Below, one piece after another: positions 43,252 to 52,589 of a DNA stretch of 64,000 nt. The DNA comes from CAYHPY01 sp964358485 (lineage in GTDB: Bacteria; Elusimicrobiota; Elusimicrobia; UBA1565; UBA9628). Numbering within the stretch: the stretch's first letter is position 1; the number at the start of each line of letters is the position of its first letter. The notes under the pieces are model-generated. The model saw only the letters and a list, made by a program, of their open reading frames with translations, did not search any database and was not told the DNA's origin. A program made the translations under genes and the position numbers. The stretch spans positions 1-64,000 of the forward strand of contig CAYHPY010000002.1 in NCBI GenBank assembly GCA_964358485.1, read 5' to 3'.

Positions 43252-46200
43252 ATGAGTTTAAAGACACCCTCCTTCGTTGAAGATCACATTTCACAAGTCC
43301 CCGCGATTCAGCTGCTACAAAATCTCGGGTATGTGTACCTTCCCCCGGAAGAGGCTTTTTCTGGCCGAGGCCGTCGATTGTCTGGAGTTCTTCTGGAAGA
43401 GATTCTGGCTGACCAACTTCGCAGGAGTAATCTAATTCGTTTTAAGGGAAACGAGTACTCCTTCACTGAAGGCAATATTCTGTCAGCAGTTCAGGCCATG
43501 AAGGATGTTGTCTATGACGGCCTGATTCGGACAAATGAAAAGGTCTACGACCTGCTCTGTCTTGGCAAGAGCCTGCCGCAGTCCATCGACGGAGATGTGA
43601 AGAGTTTTCCCATCCACTACATCGACTGGAAAAACTGGAAGAACAATGTCTTCCATGTGACTGAGGAGTTTGCGGTTGATCGGTCCGGTGGCGGCGATAC
43701 ACTCCGGCCAGATCTCGTCCTTTTCGTCAATGGTATCCCCTTCGTTGTGATTGAGTGCAAGCGGCCTGATTCTAAAGACCCGATGGGTCGTGCCATCGAG
43801 CAGCAAATTCGGAATCAGCAGGAGACGGGAATCCCGCGGCTATTCCTATATGCGCAACTTTTGCTTGTCATCTCAATGAGCGAAGCCAAATATGCAACCG
43901 TGGGCACCGCCGCGAAATTTTGGGCCACCTGGAAAGAGAAGGATGATGGCGAGAAAAAACTAGCCGAGATCGTTCGCAGGCCGCTCTCGGAGGAAAAGAA
44001 GACGAGGTTATTTGGGGATCGCTTTGGATATGTCCGGGATTATTTCGACAAATTGGAGCAAGTGGGGCGAGAGGTCACGGAACAGGACCGAACACTCTTC
44101 GCCCTCTGCCGGCCAGAGCGCCTCTTGGAGTTGGTGTTTCGATTCGTTCTGTTCGACGCAGGTGAAAGGAAGATCGCTAGATATCAGCAATACTTTTGCG
44201 TCAACAAGATCATGGGCCGCTTGGGGCGTTCTGAAGTTGATGGAGGCCGTAACGGTGGCGTCGTCTGGCATACGCAGGGTAGCGGAAAGAGTCTTACGAT
44301 GGTCATGTTGGCCGAGGCAATTGCTTTGGCTGGCTTTGAGAACTTCAAGATAATTCTAGTCACCGATCGGGTTGACCTCGATGACCAGCTCTATAAGACG
44401 TTCGCCCATTGCGGCACTGAGCCGGAACAGGCCAAGACAGGTCGCGACCTCGCCGATTTGATTTCCAGCCACAAGCAGAGAATCATTACGACGGTGATCG
44501 ACAAGTTTGAGGCGGCCGTCAGTCGCGTTGGGGTCAAGAACGACAGCCCAAATATCTTCGTACTCGTTGATGAGAGCCACCGCAGTCAATATGGCGAGTT
44601 GCACGCCAAGATGCGTAAGGCTCTCCCGAACGCTTGCTTCATTGGGTTCACGGGGACGCCGCTAACGAAGCAAGATAAAAACACGATCTCGCGCTTCGGC
44701 GGCCTCATCGACACCTACACGATAACCCAGGCTGTTAAAGACAAGGCGGTAGTCCCACTCCTTTATGAAGGAAGGCACGTGGATCAGAAGGTTGACAGCG
44801 AGTCTATCGACACTTGGTTCGAGCGAGTAACTGAAAACCTGTCGGCGAAGCAGAAAGCGGATCTGAAGCGGAAGTTCGCCACAACCGATCAGCTCAACAA
44901 GGCGCAGCAGAAGGTTATGCGTATCGCCTGGGATATCAGCGTCCACTACCGCGACAACTGGCAGGGCACACCGTACAAGGCTCAGCTCGTCGCACAGGAT
45001 AGGGCCACAGCGTTGCTGTATAAGAAATTCTTGGATGAGTTTGGCATGGTCACTTCGGAGGTCATGATTTCGGCGCCTGACGATCGTGAAGGCGAGGAAG
45101 ATCCGACCGGTGAGCCGAGCGGCGAGTTGAAGCTGTTCTGGAAGAAGATGATGGCGAAGTACGGCAGTGAGAAGGAGTACATTCGACAAGTAATCAACTC
45201 TTTTAAGAACGCCGATCAGCCCGAAATTATCATCGTTGTTGATAAGCTGCTCACGGGTTTCGATGCGCCCCGGAACACCGTTCTCTATCTGACGCGTTCA
45301 ATGAACGGACACACCCTCCTACAGGCGATAGCTCGCGTGAACCGGCTATGTGATGGCAAGGACTTCGGCTACATCATCGACTACCGCGGACTCCTTGAGA
45401 ACTTGGATAAGGCCCTGGACGTCTATGGCAAGCTCTCAGAGTTTGATCAGGCTGGCCTTGATGACCTCAGTAAGACGATGCGCGAGGTTGAAAGTGAGGC
45501 GCGTAAGCTGCCCCAACTCCATTCTGACCTATGGGATATTTTCAAGACCGTCAAGAATAAGCGGGACGCGGAAGCGTATGAGCGCCTGCTGGCGGATGAG
45601 CCCCTGCGGGTTAAGTTTTATGAGCGGCTCCTGGCATACTCAAATACCTTGGCCATCGCCTTGGCCTCGGTTAAGTTCCTGGAAGAGACGCCAGCCGACA
45701 AGCTCGGCAAATACAAAGAGGACCTTCGCTTCTTTATGAAGCTCAGGGTGTCCGTCCGCCGGCGTTACGCCGAGGTCGTGGACTTCAAGGATTATGAGAC
45801 GAAGATTCAAAAGTTGGTGGATACTCATGTCGGTACGGGCGAAGTCGAGAAGGTCACCGATCTGGTGAACATCTTCGATGCCGACGCCTTCGCTAAAGAA
45901 GTCGCTAAGCTGGAGGGGGCTGCGTCCCGTGCTGACACAATTGCCTATCGGACGACAAAAACCATTGAGGACCGCATGCAGGAGGACCCCGCCTACTATC
46001 GACGGTTTTCCGAGATGCTGGAAGAGGCAATCCGGGCCTTTCGCGAACAGCGGCTTTCTGACGCCGAATACTTGAAGCAGGTCGCAGAGATTGCCGAGAA
46101 GGTCCGCAGCCGTACAGGAGACGGACTCCCTTCACAGTTGGAGCACCACGAGGTGGCCAAGGCTTTTTATGGGGTCCTGCTTGAGGCGTTTGCCAAGCAT

Positions 46201-46446
46201 GAGGGGTCGGCCCCGGAGTTGAAGGAAATCGGCGCGGAGGCTGGCATTAGGATCGACGAGATTGTCCGCGACAACCGAATCGTTTATTGGGTCAACAACA
46301 CCGATGTTCAGAATCGAATGAAGAGCGCGATCGAGGACTACCTTTTCGAGTTAAAGGAGAAGCGCGGCCTCGATCTCAAGTTTGAGGACATCGACAAAAT
46401 TCTTGAGTCGTGCTTGGACATTGCCCGCAGGAGGTATGCGCTGTGA
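43252..46446 (+). CDS. hsdR: Type I restriction endonuclease motor subunit
   Basis: 1064 aa. PD-(D/E)xK nuclease domain near 140-170 (LRPDLVLFVNGIPFVVIECKRPD). SF2 translocase: Walker A WHTQGSGKSLTMVML (about 345), Walker B VDESHRSQ (DEAD-like), FIGFTGTPL (motif III), and VVDKLLTGFDAP (motif V-like) with ARVNR (motif VI-like). C-terminal helical domain binds HsdM. Start chosen at ATG 43252 with AAGGA nine nucleotides upstream; earlier in-frame codons lie within hsdS. Confidence 0.97.
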   Translation: MSLKTPSFVEDHISQVPAIQLLQNLGYVYLPPEEAFSGRGRRLSGVLLEEILADQLRRSNLIRFKGNEYSFTEGNILSAVQAMKDVVYDGLIRTNEKVYDLLCLGKSLPQSIDGDVKSFPIHYIDWKNWKNNVFHVTEEFAVDRSGGGDTLRPDLVLFVNGIPFVVIECKRPDSKDPMGRAIEQQIRNQQETGIPRLFLYAQLLLVISMSEAKYATVGTAAKFWATWKEKDDGEKKLAEIVRRPLSEEKKTRLFGDRFGYVRDYFDKLEQVGREVTEQDRTLFALCRPERLLELVFRFVLFDAGERKIARYQQYFCVNKIMGRLGRSEVDGGRNGGVVWHTQGSGKSLTMVMLAEAIALAGFENFKIILVTDRVDLDDQLYKTFAHCGTEPEQAKTGRDLADLISSHKQRIITTVIDKFEAAVSRVGVKNDSPNIFVLVDESHRSQYGELHAKMRKALPNACFIGFTGTPLTKQDKNTISRFGGLIDTYTITQAVKDKAVVPLLYEGRHVDQKVDSESIDTWFERVTENLSAKQKADLKRKFATTDQLNKAQQKVMRIAWDISVHYRDNWQGTPYKAQLVAQDRATALLYKKFLDEFGMVTSEVMISAPDDREGEEDPTGEPSGELKLFWKKMMAKYGSEKEYIRQVINSFKNADQPEIIIVVDKLLTGFDAPRNTVLYLTRSMNGHTLLQAIARVNRLCDGKDFGYIIDYRGLLENLDKALDVYGKLSEFDQAGLDDLSKTMREVESEARKLPQLHSDLWDIFKTVKNKRDAEAYERLLADEPLRVKFYERLLAYSNTLAIALASVKFLEETPADKLGKYKEDLRFFMKLRVSVRRRYAEVVDFKDYETKIQKLVDTHVGTGEVEKVTDLVNIFDADAFAKEVAKLEGAASRADTIAYRTTKTIEDRMQEDPAYYRRFSEMLEEAIRAFREQRLSDAEYLKQVAEIAEKVRSRTGDGLPSQLEHHEVAKAFYGVLLEAFAKHEGSAPELKEIGAEAGIRIDEIVRDNRIVYWVNNTDVQNRMKSAIEDYLFELKEKRGLDLKFEDIDKILESCLDIARRRYAL

Positions 46447-47171
46447 CCTCCGCTCTGGTGGAAGAGGCGCGGCATAGCGTTCACTTTGGCGCCGAGAAGA
46501 TTCCATTTCGCCTTTCTTTTCGGATTCGCCAAAAACTGGCCATCAACGTTCACCCGGATAGGCAAGTCTCGGTAGTCGCACCATCAGGTAGTGCGGTAGA
46601 CGTCATCTTGGCTCGTGTTCAGCGTCGTGCCGGTTGGATCGCCAAGCAGCGGGCACACTTCAACCAATTCCACCCTCTGCCACCAGGCCGGCGATTCGTC
46701 AGTGGTGAAACACACCTTTTCCTGGGGCGGCAGTATCGGCTCAAGGTGCTGCTGGGGGCGACGGAGAAAGTCCGGTTGGTCGGCCGATTTCTGCGAGTCT
46801 CTGTGCGGGACCCTAAGGATGTTGGGCGTATCGAAAGGCTGGTGGAGCGGTGGTATCGAGATCGCGCTGAGGATTTGTTCCCTAGACGCCTGAGAGCAAT
46901 TCTGGACGGCACATCATCCCTGATGGCGCTAACTCCGCGGCTTGTGATTAGGACGATGACCAAGCGTTGGGGAAGCTGCACGCGAGCCAAGAACATCCTG
47001 CTCAATATTGACCTGATCAAGACGCCGCTTTATTGCATTGAGTATGTCATCGCTCATGAACTGGCGCACCTGCGGGTGCACAGGCATGGGCCAGAGTTTG
47101 AACGGGCCCTCGCGCGCATTATGCCCGATTGGCGGCGCCGCAAGGAGCGGCTGGGCCGTTTCGTCATCTAG
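46443..47171 (+). CDS. YgjP/DUF45-like zinc metallopeptidase
   Basis: 242 aa. C-terminal gluzincin motif IAHELAHLRVHRHGPEF (HExxH plus downstream His), preceded by MTKRWGSCTRAKNILLNIDLI, which is diagnostic of YgjP-like SprT-related proteins. GTG start overlaps the hsdR stop (GTGA). These genes often travel with type I systems, possibly clearing DNA-protein conflicts; that role is inferred. Confidence 0.9.
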   Translation: MTSALVEEARHSVHFGAEKIPFRLSFRIRQKLAINVHPDRQVSVVAPSGSAVDVILARVQRRAGWIAKQRAHFNQFHPLPPGRRFVSGETHLFLGRQYRLKVLLGATEKVRLVGRFLRVSVRDPKDVGRIERLVERWYRDRAEDLFPRRLRAILDGTSSLMALTPRLVIRTMTKRWGSCTRAKNILLNIDLIKTPLYCIEYVIAHELAHLRVHRHGPEFERALARIMPDWRRRKERLGRFVI

Positions 47172-47195
47172 GCGGGAATCGCCGGAGGAGGGTTT

Positions 47196-47675
47196 ATGGG
47201 TCTACCAGCAACATTCGTGGGATTCAGCGGCACCGATATCAAGTCGTATTGGCTAATGCAGGCGTGGAAGGCAAATGAGAAAATCGACTTCGACTTTCGG
47301 GACTGCCAACTTCAGGCGGAGGTTCGCTCTGAAGATGAGGCGTACATCAAAGCGAAGTGCCGTGGGCGCATCCAAATGGCCAGCAAGTTTGTTCAGCTCA
47401 TTGGCCAGGACACCCGTTATAAGTACAAATACGTTCGTTGGGAGGCTGAGGTGGCGATCGAGAAAGGATGTACCATCATCGGTGTCAATCTCGATGGGTC
47501 GAGGAAAATGGTTGAAGAGACCTGTCCGCCGATCATTCGCAATATCGGTGCGATCTTCGTCCCATTTTCCCCGAAAATCATCAGGCACGCCTTGGAAAAC
47601 GCGACGATGGAGAAGGACAACGCCTGGCACTTTAGGGACTCGGTCTACCAGCAGTTAGGATACCCCAATGACTGA
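47196..47675 (+). CDS. TIR-like protein (DUF1863/MTH538 type, ThsB-like)
   Basis: 159 aa. FVGFSGTDIKSYWLMQAW opens a TIR/flavodoxin-like fold; strand FVQLIGQDT and the signature YVRWEAEVAIEKGCTIIGVNL follow, with Trp82-Glu83 in the position of the catalytic Glu of TIR NADases. DUF1863 proteins include Thoeris ThsB, which makes cyclic ADP-ribose-type signals on phage infection. GGAGGAGGG Shine-Dalgarno upstream. Overlaps the SLATT gene by 8 nt. Confidence 0.88.
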   Translation: MGLPATFVGFSGTDIKSYWLMQAWKANEKIDFDFRDCQLQAEVRSEDEAYIKAKCRGRIQMASKFVQLIGQDTRYKYKYVRWEAEVAIEKGCTIIGVNLDGSRKMVEETCPPIIRNIGAIFVPFSPKIIRHALENATMEKDNAWHFRDSVYQQLGYPND

Positions 47676-48582
47676 AATCGAACCTGTTGACGGCGCGGAT
47701 TTTCCAGCGTTGTTTCGAGCGGCCGATTCGGCGTCTTTTGCGACGAAGGCGAGGTTTGTTGGGCGCATGCGCGCGGATCTCGGCCTTCTTATTGTTGCCG
47801 CGATCATATCATCGGCCTCTTGGCCCGATGCAGGGACGCATGGAGTCGCCAATATTATCTCGGGCGCATTGCTATTTGGCAGCATGGCCCTGACCATCTT
47901 GGTGAAAATGCAAAAAGATGAAGGGCAGTGGTATGAAGCACGCGCGTTGGCTGAATCGGCGAAGAGTTTGGCCTGGCAGTACATGTCTGGTGCTCCTCCA
48001 TTCGGTCCCGAGGTGAAAACCGAAGCTGCTGATAAGCTTTTGGTCGAAAGACTTGGAGATTTGGTAAGGGGTCGGAAGGGAATGTTTAAAGAGTTGTCAA
48101 AGTTTGCGGCCCAGGGAGAAGGTGGCGCCGCTCAGATTTCCGACCGGATGCGCATTGTGAGGGAGTCATCGTTGGACATGCGAAAATCCCTTTATTTGAA
48201 GCAGCGGGTAAAGGAGCAGGGCCGGTGGTACAGCGTGTCCAGTTCGCATAATGGCGCGGAAGCTACGAAGTGGCTTTACGTAGTCGCCGGCGCTCAGTTT
48301 TTGGCCGCAGTTTCGGCGCTCATCAGCGCACGGGCAGTGAGCTTGGGCGCCGTAGTTGCGTGCATTTCCACGGCCGCGGCCGCGGCGATCTCCTGGAGCC
48401 AGCTCAATCGGTTCGATGAGCTTGCAGAATCCTACGGCATCGCCGCGTACGATTTGACAATGATTGAGGTGATGGCCAAGCATATCAGCGATGAGGGTAC
48501 ATTTGGTCAGTTTGTGCAGGATTCCGAAACGGCGATCTCGCGTGAACATACGATGTGGATTGCGCGTCGAGGGGCTGTATGA
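47668..48582 (+). CDS. SLATT-type (DUF4231) membrane effector-like protein
   Basis: 304 aa. Two hydrophobic pairs: about 38-55 and 65-82 (LGLLIVAAIISSASW, ALLFGSMALTILVKM), and about 208-245 (WLYVVAGAQFLAAVSALISA, VVACISTAAAAAISW), hence four helices. Family signatures: ALAESAKSLAWQYMSGAPPF after the first pair and AISREHTMWIARRGAV at the end. SLATT proteins are predicted pore or membrane-disrupting effectors of nucleotide-signalled defence. It is sandwiched between two TIR-like genes with overlapping reading frames, so the TIRs probably produce its activating signal. Confidence 0.85.
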   Translation: MTEIEPVDGADFPALFRAADSASFATKARFVGRMRADLGLLIVAAIISSASWPDAGTHGVANIISGALLFGSMALTILVKMQKDEGQWYEARALAESAKSLAWQYMSGAPPFGPEVKTEAADKLLVERLGDLVRGRKGMFKELSKFAAQGEGGAAQISDRMRIVRESSLDMRKSLYLKQRVKEQGRWYSVSSSHNGAEATKWLYVVAGAQFLAAVSALISARAVSLGAVVACISTAAAAAISWSQLNRFDELAESYGIAAYDLTMIEVMAKHISDEGTFGQFVQDSETAISREHTMWIARRGAV

Positions 48583-49166
48583 ACTGGTTCACTCGTAAAC
48601 GTAGCGATACTTTGACGGGCACAATTGAGGATACTTACAACATCAACCTCAATACTCGCCGAGATACTCTGCTTGGAAATCTTCTGGAAGAGCGCGGCTT
48701 TGACTCGCTGACCCAATTGCTTCAAGCGTATAGAGGCAATTTGCGAGAGCACGCGCGAAAGCGGCGGATATTTCTTAGCTTTCACTACGAGGACATCGCG
48801 CAAGTTCGCGGCTTCCGCTTGATGTCGCATAATCCGGGCCTTGACATTGAATTCCATGATGGGAGTATTCGCGAACCGGTTGCCAGCGAAAAGAGCGCAT
48901 ATATTAAGCAGGTGATTAGAGAGAAGATTTCCAGGGCATCGGTGGTTTTGTGCCTTATTGGAAATGGAACTGCCTGGCGAGATTGGGTGGATTGGGAGTT
49001 GGACACCGCGTATCGTCTGCATAAGGGGCTTTGCGGGGTGCGTCTTAAAGGTGCCCGTAGTCGTTCACCGGACTTGCTTCGTGAGGTGGACGCATTTGTC
49101 GCCAGTTGGGGTGACACAGGTGACATTGTCGCGGCTGTTGAGTGTGCGGCGGCCAGAAGGAGCTAG
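48579..49166 (+). CDS. Second TIR-like protein (DUF1863-like)
   Basis: 195 aa. A 60-residue basic N-terminal extension (MNWFTRKRSDTLTGTIED...) precedes a TIR-like fold: RRIFLSFHYEDIAQVRGF, LDIEFHDGSI, ASVVLCLIGNGTAWRDWVDWELDTAYRLHKGLCGVRL, with Trp139-Glu140 equivalent to the WE of the first TIR. Start chosen because ATG overlaps the SLATT stop (ATGA). Two TIRs with different N-termini could sense different triggers, as several ThsB proteins do in Thoeris. Confidence 0.85.
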   Translation: MNWFTRKRSDTLTGTIEDTYNINLNTRRDTLLGNLLEERGFDSLTQLLQAYRGNLREHARKRRIFLSFHYEDIAQVRGFRLMSHNPGLDIEFHDGSIREPVASEKSAYIKQVIREKISRASVVLCLIGNGTAWRDWVDWELDTAYRLHKGLCGVRLKGARSRSPDLLREVDAFVASWGDTGDIVAAVECAAARRS

Positions 49167-49172
49167 AGTAAA

Positions 49173-50924
49173 ATGAAAGCGCCTGAAACCCCTGGCCCGT
49201 CTGGATACCCGATAACAGATGCGGCAGAGGTTGATGCGATCAATGTGTTCCGTTGTGCGCTCGATTCAAAACAATTTAAGGCCGATATCCGGGAGCGTGA
49301 TAAATACCCGAATATAGATGGGTACGTAGAGTTAATCGACGAAAAGCAAAAGCCTGTCGGGAAGCTTGAGGTCCAAATCAAGAAGCTCCCGGACGGTAGC
49401 AAGACATTCGCATGCCCGGCCACGTTGATTGCGTATACTGAGCGAACTCCCTTGCCCGTGCTCTTAATATGCGTAGACACGGCAGCGAAAAAGGCTTATT
49501 GGAGACATATCACGCCCGCCGATCTCGCTGGTAAAGAAGGACAAGGGTCGGTGTCGATGACGTTTACTGATCCCGACGACGCCGTATCGGAAGAAGGGTC
49601 CCACTACATCCAATGGTTGAGCCTTGCTCGCGATGCCTGTGAGGGGGTGCTGCGATACAAGGCGCTTAAAGAGATCGCGCGCATAGCCACGCCGCTTATT
49701 GGACAGAAATCGAAAGAAATTGGGCAAATTCAGATTTTCATTGACGAGTTGAATGGACTCCTCGATAGGGACTTCATTTGTCTTAAGCGCGCGTCTTTCC
49801 CCGGTGTCTGGAAGGTTGGTATTGCTGTGCAACATTGGACGCCGAAATGGGCGCAGTATGCCCTTTTCTCGATTGAACAGGGGAGAAACGAACCGCTTAT
49901 TAAGCAGATCGACCCCGGGGTCGATATTTTTTCAGATCCCCACCGCGGGTTCTTTGCATCATGTGGCAACAGTCGTATGGCGCAGGACCCCGCAGGCGCT
50001 GCGCGGGAACTGATTTTTCAACGACTCCGCAAGCTGATTGAGAATGAAGGTCTCCCATTTCATAGCGAAGTGCTGCGTGCTGAATACCTTTTCTCTTTTA
50101 TTGACCGATTCGGCAATGCTTTGGGATTGTCCCCCAAAGATCGCTATGAAGCGGCCGAATTGAATTATGCGTTAAACGAATATTTCCCCAGGTGGTGCAA
50201 TGCCGCACGTGAGGCCGTATCCTGGTATCCGCCGCATATTCCCTATTTTGATCCGGGGATCGCGCGGATGCTTCTCAGGCGCTCCATTTCGGAGGAAGTG
50301 AAGAAGGCTGTTGAACAGCGGCTTCCAATCAAGCCGATTGATGTGGGGGCCTCAGAATTTTCGTTTATTCAATTGCATCGCGCGGTAGAACAGATTCGGG
50401 CCAGTGGCACGGCGATTGAGCGACCGTTCTCCCGAGGCACAGCGGAAAATGGCGGACGCTACGTCTGGAGCCGTTTTACGGATGATGAAGCTTTCTCAAA
50501 TGTCCGTGTCCTTTACGAGCAGCTGATTCCGGCATACCGTTCATTTGTTGTTCAAAACGGCATGGACTATAACTCTCTTCGGCCGTTCCGTGGGATTTCT
50601 AAGGTTTTATATTTCTTCACGCCGGCGCATCGATTGGGCGATGATTGTCCGCTGTTGGAGGAATTTCAGCTAATGGGTTCCGGCGAGTCTGACGGAGATC
50701 CCGTCGTTTCGGTGATGCGGGGGCCCTCGGGACTCAACCCGCAGAGAAATATTTCCGGAGTTGTGACTGTGGAACTGGGGGGGCAGTCATATCGAGTGCA
50801 TAGTCATAGCAGGGGGCTTGCAGACGGGGTGTTTAAAAGCAACCCGTTGCGGACCATGATTTTCGAGATGTTCACCGAGCAATTGAAGAAACGACTAACC
50901 ACGGGAAGCGATCCGTTTCTATGA
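49173..50924 (+). CDS. DUF4365 nuclease-like protein with long C-terminal region
   Basis: 583 aa. The N-terminal 160 residues fit DUF4365: DAINVFRCALDSKQFKADIRERD, YPNIDGYVELID, GKLEVQIKKLPDG and LPVLLICVDTAAKKAYWRHI; the D...ExQxK pattern is a PD-(D/E)xK-type nuclease core. The remaining 420 residues are mostly helical and unrecognised. It starts 6 nt after the second TIR and so probably belongs to the same transcript. DNA cleavage as an effector or sensor step is inferred. Confidence 0.75.
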   Translation: MKAPETPGPSGYPITDAAEVDAINVFRCALDSKQFKADIRERDKYPNIDGYVELIDEKQKPVGKLEVQIKKLPDGSKTFACPATLIAYTERTPLPVLLICVDTAAKKAYWRHITPADLAGKEGQGSVSMTFTDPDDAVSEEGSHYIQWLSLARDACEGVLRYKALKEIARIATPLIGQKSKEIGQIQIFIDELNGLLDRDFICLKRASFPGVWKVGIAVQHWTPKWAQYALFSIEQGRNEPLIKQIDPGVDIFSDPHRGFFASCGNSRMAQDPAGAARELIFQRLRKLIENEGLPFHSEVLRAEYLFSFIDRFGNALGLSPKDRYEAAELNYALNEYFPRWCNAAREAVSWYPPHIPYFDPGIARMLLRRSISEEVKKAVEQRLPIKPIDVGASEFSFIQLHRAVEQIRASGTAIERPFSRGTAENGGRYVWSRFTDDEAFSNVRVLYEQLIPAYRSFVVQNGMDYNSLRPFRGISKVLYFFTPAHRLGDDCPLLEEFQLMGSGESDGDPVVSVMRGPSGLNPQRNISGVVTVELGGQSYRVHSHSRGLADGVFKSNPLRTMIFEMFTEQLKKRLTTGSDPFL

Positions 50925-51001
50925 AGACATTCTCTGTTCTAATCAGAAGTCTTTTCTGGAATAGCGCTGATAAGGGGCCATGAACGACGGATCGATCTGT
51001 T

Positions 51002-52291
51002 ATGAAATATAAGGATCTTGAGAAGCTGGGCTCGGGCGGATTTGGCGTGGTCTGGAAGGTTATTCGAGTGGAGGATGGCAAAAATTTCGCAAAAAAGATC
51101 CTACAGGATCTGCCGGATTTGACGCAAGAGGACAAGGACCGCTTCGTTGGTGAGGCCAGGCTGCTGAAATCGTTAAATCACCCCCGAATTGTCAAGGTGG
51201 TCGCTACCCACCTGGCGACCGAACCGTTTTGGTTTATCTTGCCCTTGTATCAGGGGAATCTTAGGGAGATTGTCGCAGATGTCCATGCTGACGCAGATCT
51301 TTCTGGCAAGATTATTGAACAGCTGCTTGATGCTATTGAGTATGCGCATGCGAATGGAGTTATCCACCGAGATCTCAAGCCTGAGAATATTCTTTACAAC
51401 TCCCAGTTTGACGTGGTGGTGAGCGACTTTGGATTAGGGCGCCAGCTGAACAGCGAAAGTACCAGAAAGACTCATACCGGTCAGATGCTTGGCACGCCGT
51501 ATTACATGGCTCCTGAACAGCTGACTAATGCTAAATCGGCGACAGCCTTGTCCGACATCTACGCTATTGGACGCATTATCTACGAGTTGGCCACCGGCGA
51601 TCTTCCCAACTTACAGCAGGATTTGTCCGGCCTGAACGCCGGGCTAGCCCATGTCGTTTCAAAATGCACGAGTCGGCTCCTTGAAAACCGGTACCAGTCG
51701 ATCGCGGAACTGCGAAGAGATTATTCCTTGGTAAGCCAAGGGCGCGTTGGCCAAAAGTCCGGTGATGATCTTGATGAAATCCTTGCAGACTTGGTGGCTG
51801 CCCCATTGGAGTCAACACACATCCGTAGGCTGCATGGGGCGCTCGTGGAGAATCGAGATAATGCAGATAAACTCCACGAAGCTTTCATGGCAATTCCTGA
51901 AGAAGCCTTCCAGAAATATGCGGGAGAGTACCCCGAGGCGGCCAAGGAGCTCCTGCGAAAGTTTTCCGAACACATTCAAAATACGAATTGGGGCTTTGGT
52001 GCCTGCGATCGGATCGCGGATACAATCTTGAGGCTGCGCAGTTCAACCAACGATGTGCAGTCTCGTGTTTATCTTAGTTTGGCGCTCCTCGAAATGGGTG
52101 TACACCATAATCGTTGGTATGTGATGGGAATATTTAAAGATCACCTGATTAGCTTGGACGATCCCAATGAAATCCTGGCTCTGAGAGACGCTTTCGCCAA
52201 GGTTCCTGATCGAGTGGCTGGTATGAAAGATGCGCTGCTCAAGGCTAACATCCCCGATGTTCTTAAGAGCTTCGTCCGAGGCCTTCATTGA
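51002..52291 (+). CDS. Ser/Thr protein kinase, defence-island type
   Basis: 429 aa. Kinase domain at 1-265: GSGGFGVVW loop (10-18), likely Lys32, Glu51, HRDLKPENI with Asp124, DFG at 142-144, GTPYYMAPEQL activation segment. The C-terminal 160 residues are alpha-helical (HIRRLHGALVENRDNADKLHEAF...). No transmembrane helix, unlike housekeeping PknB-type kinases. A related idea is abortive-infection kinases such as staphylococcal Stk2. It is 77 nt after the DUF4365 gene. Confidence 0.9.
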   Translation: MKYKDLEKLGSGGFGVVWKVIRVEDGKNFAKKILQDLPDLTQEDKDRFVGEARLLKSLNHPRIVKVVATHLATEPFWFILPLYQGNLREIVADVHADADLSGKIIEQLLDAIEYAHANGVIHRDLKPENILYNSQFDVVVSDFGLGRQLNSESTRKTHTGQMLGTPYYMAPEQLTNAKSATALSDIYAIGRIIYELATGDLPNLQQDLSGLNAGLAHVVSKCTSRLLENRYQSIAELRRDYSLVSQGRVGQKSGDDLDEILADLVAAPLESTHIRRLHGALVENRDNADKLHEAFMAIPEEAFQKYAGEYPEAAKELLRKFSEHIQNTNWGFGACDRIADTILRLRSSTNDVQSRVYLSLALLEMGVHHNRWYVMGIFKDHLISLDDPNEILALRDAFAKVPDRVAGMKDALLKANIPDVLKSFVRGLH

Positions 52292-52589
52292 ATGGCTGCG
52301 GGAATCAGTAACGCCCCTTTTTAGTAGAATCAGCATTGAGAGTTTGGAGGATTCCGAAATAATCTAACTTCTTTTTGTTTTGGCTGATCCCGTAAGCTGC
52401 GCTTTGGGCGTGGCAGAGCTTTTGCTCCGAGAGGGGCAGGGCACATTTCAGTACGGAAATCGGTCGCCAATTGTACCTGTGCTTCGGCACGGGGAAAGGG
52501 CGGCGCGTATTTCCGGGTTACTGAAATGGCTCGGTGTGCGTGTCCGCCTGATTTTTTATGGGTGGGCAATCCGCAGGAGGCGTCACCCG
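52292..52589. other. Gene-free stretch with an imperfect inverted repeat
   Basis: About 300 nt without a convincing gene; open frames here lack start signals. Arms CATTTCAGTA-C-GGAAAT (52444-52460) and ATTTCC-GGGT-TACTGAAATG (52509-52528) form an imperfect inverted repeat with a 48-nt loop. An AGGAGG Shine-Dalgarno at the end (52575-52580) serves the next gene. Confidence 0.55.
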
